Program-made: the position numbers and the translations under genes
Notes under the pieces: model-generated
Seen by the model: the letters and a program-made list of their open reading frames with translations, nothing else
Told to the model about the DNA's origin: nothing
The model's database searches: none
Shown: positions 61,669 to 64,000 of the stretch, piece by piece
Layout: every line of letters starts with the position of its first letter
Position numbering within the stretch: the first letter of the stretch is position 1
IMG/VR virus record: IMGVR_UViG_3300046170_000371
Coordinates: 1 to 64,000 of that record
Reading direction: 5' to 3' (one strand)
Source: a virus
DNA: 64,000 bases

Positions 61669-62114
61669 CCAAGGATTGGCGCATCTGTAATGTTAGCTGT
61701 AGAGTCACGTGCTACCCAAAGTGCTTTGCCTTTAGGAATATATAAAGCACGGCTATAAGGATCACTGCCTACTTGAGGAACTGGAGCCAGGATACGAGGC
61801 ATGTCTTCCCAGTGGACTACATTGCCAATAGTTGTTGCTGAAACTACCTTACCAATAAAGGCTGCTTGGTTAGGACGCAGATAGTCATTTGCACTACTGA
61901 GGTACAAGTTGACTGTATGTGCTGAATTGCCCCTAGCAATTGCATAGATATCTTCAATGATTGCTCCATCGGCTGAGGTCGAATCAACAATCAAAGCAGC
62001 AGTGTTGGTACCAGTAATGTCTAGTCCACTGTTTGTTGCAGTATCTAGATTGACTGCATAGTGCAGTACGTGGTCAACCAATAGTGGTTGCTTATTAGTA
62101 GCTGTAGCGGCCAT
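61647..62114 (-). CDS. Structural protein (155 aa)
   Basis: Beta-rich small protein (VDHVLHYAVNLDTATNSGLD, HTVNLYLSSANDYL, GKALWVARDSTAN). Layout of a small tail-tube or head-decoration protein. Overlaps the next gene by 22 bases. Confidence 0.55.
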   Translation of the reverse strand: MAATATNKQPLLVDHVLHYAVNLDTATNSGLDITGTNTAALIVDSTSADGAIIEDIYAIARGNSAHTVNLYLSSANDYLRPNQAAFIGKVVSATTIGNVVHWEDMPRILAPVPQVGSDPYSRALYIPKGKALWVARDSTANITDAPILGCQGGWY

Positions 62115-62656
62115 TACTTTTTACCTTTCTTTTTATTAATTTTAATCGGTGTTGAACCTGGAGGTTGGACACCATCAAGGTTTGCAAAGCCTTGAAGACC
62201 AAGAGTGCGATCGGTCTGCTCTGAGAGCATCATGCCGTTGTCTCCAGGCAGGGGTGTACCAGCACCAACCATTCCCATGAACTCATTTGACATGAGTCCA
62301 CGATTGCGTGCATCTTCACTCAGACGTACACCTTCCATAGGCTCTTGTGCAGCTCCTGAAGGCTGAGGCTGTGTGCCATATGCGATTGGTCCTTGATAAC
62401 CAGTACCACGCACATGGTTCTGCTGTTGACCAGAGTTTGCACTCGGTCCAATCAATCCCATGCGTCTATCCATTTCAACACCACTATCTCCATATGGATA
62501 CTGGTTAACACCGTCCATGCTTCCCAATTGTGGTGACATGTTTGTCACGTTCATTGGATTGTTCATCATCGGACCACCAGGCATGTATGACATATCCTTG
62601 GCAATCTTGAACCTATCTGGGTCCAGCATCCGTGCATTTGATTCTCTTTTATCCAT
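62114..62656 (-). CDS. Met/Gly/Pro/Asn-rich disordered protein (180 aa)
   Basis: Low-complexity (SYMPGGPMMNNPMNVTNMSP) with a Lys tail (KINKKKGKK). Probably a flexible virion component. Unrecognised. Confidence 0.5.
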   Translation of the reverse strand: MDKRESNARMLDPDRFKIAKDMSYMPGGPMMNNPMNVTNMSPQLGSMDGVNQYPYGDSGVEMDRRMGLIGPSANSGQQQNHVRGTGYQGPIAYGTQPQPSGAAQEPMEGVRLSEDARNRGLMSNEFMGMVGAGTPLPGDNGMMLSEQTDRTLGLQGFANLDGVQPPGSTPIKINKKKGKK

Positions 62657-63075
62657 CACATACCTCGGTTGTTAGAGTTCAAGTTTTGCTCAGCATTACC
62701 TGCAGCTTTCGCATACATCTGCATGCGACGGTCTAGAGCATCAGTTTCAAAAGCTTCTGGGTCTTGCTCAGGCTTTTCAGTTGCTGATACTTGATTATCT
62801 ACAGACCCAGTCTGATTAGCGTAGTCTTCCATAGGTGCATTGGAAGGTGCATCCTGTTGACTAAAGTTACTGTTCTTTCCTTGGATCATTTCCGCAGGCA
62901 TGATGTTCACGTTGCCATACTGATTACGTGATTGAGCAATTGCTCCACCTACACCTTCTTCCATGACAGCATCAATGCCTTGTACAAACGGGTTAGACCC
63001 TGATTGACGCTGTGCATTTTGAGCATCGATTGCATCTTGACGCTTATCACGACCCATCGTGATTTTCTGAGTCAT
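62656..63075 (-). CDS. Gln/Asn-rich hypothetical virion protein (139 aa)
   Basis: Polar low-complexity chain (DAIDAQNAQRQSGSNPFVQG) with helical C-terminus (DALDRRMQMYAKAAGNAEQN). Similar in style to its downstream neighbour. Unrecognised. Confidence 0.5.
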   Translation of the reverse strand: MTQKITMGRDKRQDAIDAQNAQRQSGSNPFVQGIDAVMEEGVGGAIAQSRNQYGNVNIMPAEMIQGKNSNFSQQDAPSNAPMEDYANQTGSVDNQVSATEKPEQDPEAFETDALDRRMQMYAKAAGNAEQNLNSNNRGM

Positions 63076-63110
63076 AACTATTTAGTAAATATCCTATGCC
63101 TATTCTACAC

Positions 63111-63611
63111 TTAACGCCACATTGTGCTGAGTGCCATTCGTGAGCCTACTGCTGTATCTGCAGGTCCAGGGACGGCCAGAATAAATTCAGAACCCGCACG
63201 TTCAAACGCATAACGACGTACCTCTGGACGACGATAATTAGGCACATACAAAGTCTCAGCCAATCTATCCACCTCGCGAAGGTAGATTTCACGGAAGTAC
63301 TCATCTCCTTTCAGTGGGTCAGATGTATTAATTGTTCGTTGAACGTCACCAGCAATCACTTCTTGCCGAGACGGGTTCAAGATACGACTGCCGTCTGGGT
63401 CAAAGTAATCGTCTGGAATTGCAGCACTTGCTTTCCAAGCAATGTCACAGCGTTTGATGTGATAAACAATCTCGTTATACCAAAGTTCATCTGGCACTAG
63501 AGCCATTGCTTCTTCTACACGAGCTCTGTCACCTGCAGGAATCTGTGCACCGGAATTAATTCCTAAGTGATATCTAACTTTTGATTTAAGATGCTCGTCT
63601 AATTCCATCAC
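63111..63611 (-). CDS. Conserved phage structural-region protein (166 aa)
   Basis: Helical, charged protein: ARVEEAMALVPDELWYNEIV, YHIKRCDIAWKASAA, DEYFREIYLREVDRLAETLY, ending SRMALSTMWR. Candidate head-tail connector or neck protein by size and position. ATGA-style overlap with the upstream gene. Confidence 0.5.
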   Translation of the reverse strand: MMELDEHLKSKVRYHLGINSGAQIPAGDRARVEEAMALVPDELWYNEIVYHIKRCDIAWKASAAIPDDYFDPDGSRILNPSRQEVIAGDVQRTINTSDPLKGDEYFREIYLREVDRLAETLYVPNYRRPEVRRYAFERAGSEFILAVPGPADTAVGSRMALSTMWR

Positions 63612-64000
63612 ATACCTAGCTTAGAAGGATTGTTGTAAATGCTTGCTAGTTCATTTGCTAGCTGCTGCCTATCATATTCATCAATATCTCCCCCTGCTTG
63701 AAGCTTACCCATAAGGCGAGCAGCAGGGCTTTCTGATTTCATGATTGAAGCCATGCCAGCACCTAATCCACCACCAAGGATTGCTCCTGTTAGTCCACCA
63801 GCTGCACGAAAGCCAGGACGCATTTTTGCCATGTTGCTTTTTTTGCCACCTGTCATCAGTTCACCAAGGGCATGTGGAAGCTGTCCTCCTGCTACACCCA
63901 TTGCTGAACCACCGATTGCTCCAAGCATTCCGGCAGTATTTTGTGCTTGTAGACGTTCTTGTTCGTCGTAAGCAGCTTTCATCATTAATGCTTCTTGTAG
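63608..64000 (-). CDS. Gly-zipper protein, 5' end beyond the window
   Basis: The frame is open to the right edge (LQEALMMKAAYDEQERLQAQ). Contains two Gly/Ala-zipper helices, GMLGAIGGSAMGVAGGQLPH and AAGGLTGAILGGGLGAGMAS, typical of membrane-inserting or ejected internal virion proteins. C-terminal helical region. Partial. Confidence 0.55.
   Translation of the reverse strand, partial: LQEALMMKAAYDEQERLQAQNTAGMLGAIGGSAMGVAGGQLPHALGELMTGGKKSNMAKMRPGFRAAGGLTGAILGGGLGAGMASIMKSESPAARLMGKLQAGGDIDEYDRQQLANELASIYNNPSKLGM

Overview
The window is part of a double-stranded DNA cyanophage genome, most likely from a marine Synechococcus phage. The evidence is a psbA/psbD photosystem cassette, a high-light-inducible protein, cyano-type class I ribonucleotide reductase, ThyX, MazG, a T7-like family A DNA polymerase, a primase-VirE-type helicase, and a late region of tail and fibre genes. 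A tyrosine integrase, an NblA-like protein and a DNA polymerase split into separate exonuclease and polymerase genes occur together. As I recall the literature, this combination marks an uncultured marine cyanophage lineage with lysogenic potential described from Red Sea and Tara Oceans metagenomes. I could not run a search to confirm membership. No portal, terminase, capsid or RNA polymerase gene is visible.

Layout. (1) 1-9.3 kb, plus strand: an SSB-like protein and many small genes, a HAD phosphatase, a secreted HExxH protein, a PD-(D/E)XK nuclease, a Dam-like methylase, two T5orf172/GIY-YIG-type proteins, a type IV pilin with a partner gene, a ribbon-helix-helix protein and a secreted RlpA-like protein. 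(2) 9.3-12.8 kb: a photosystem operon, psbA - two small ORFs - psbD - small secreted or membrane ORFs - hli. (3) 12.8-31.4 kb: nucleotide metabolism and replication (thioredoxin-like, IF-1, MazG, NrdA, NrdB, ThyX, OB-fold proteins, RecB-like exonuclease, primase-helicase, exonuclease, polymerase) with several homing-type endonucleases. (4) 31.4-32.2 kb: a glutamine-riboswitch-like RNA with a small PirA-like gene, then an outer-membrane beta-barrel-like gene. (5) 32.2-38.5 kb, mostly minus strand: NblA-like, HNH, small membrane proteins, integrase with a tRNA-like attP candidate, Lys-rich small proteins, holin-like proteins and a proline-rich membrane protein. (6) 38.5-39.2 kb, plus strand: GH19 endolysin. 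(7) 39.2-64 kb, minus strand: tail fibre and virion genes, including a 2353-residue fibre.

How it works together. Genes are tightly packed with ATGA or TAATG overlaps, which suggests translational coupling, and blocks are separated by small hairpins of the form GCGCCC-TAAC-GGGCGC. The auxiliary genes point to sustained photosynthesis (D1, D2, Hli), recycling of host light-harvesting nitrogen (NblA-like, PirA-like under a glutamine sensor), dNTP supply (RNR, ThyX, MazG), translation (IF-1) and possible envelope or surface change (pilin pair, RlpA-like, beta-barrel).

Quality warning. About thirty genes are interrupted by a single-base indel, nearly always an extra base and often in a short homopolymer, and the protein continues perfectly in the next frame. 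I read these mainly as sequencing or assembly errors and annotate the whole gene. The exonuclease/polymerase split is different and looks genuine.
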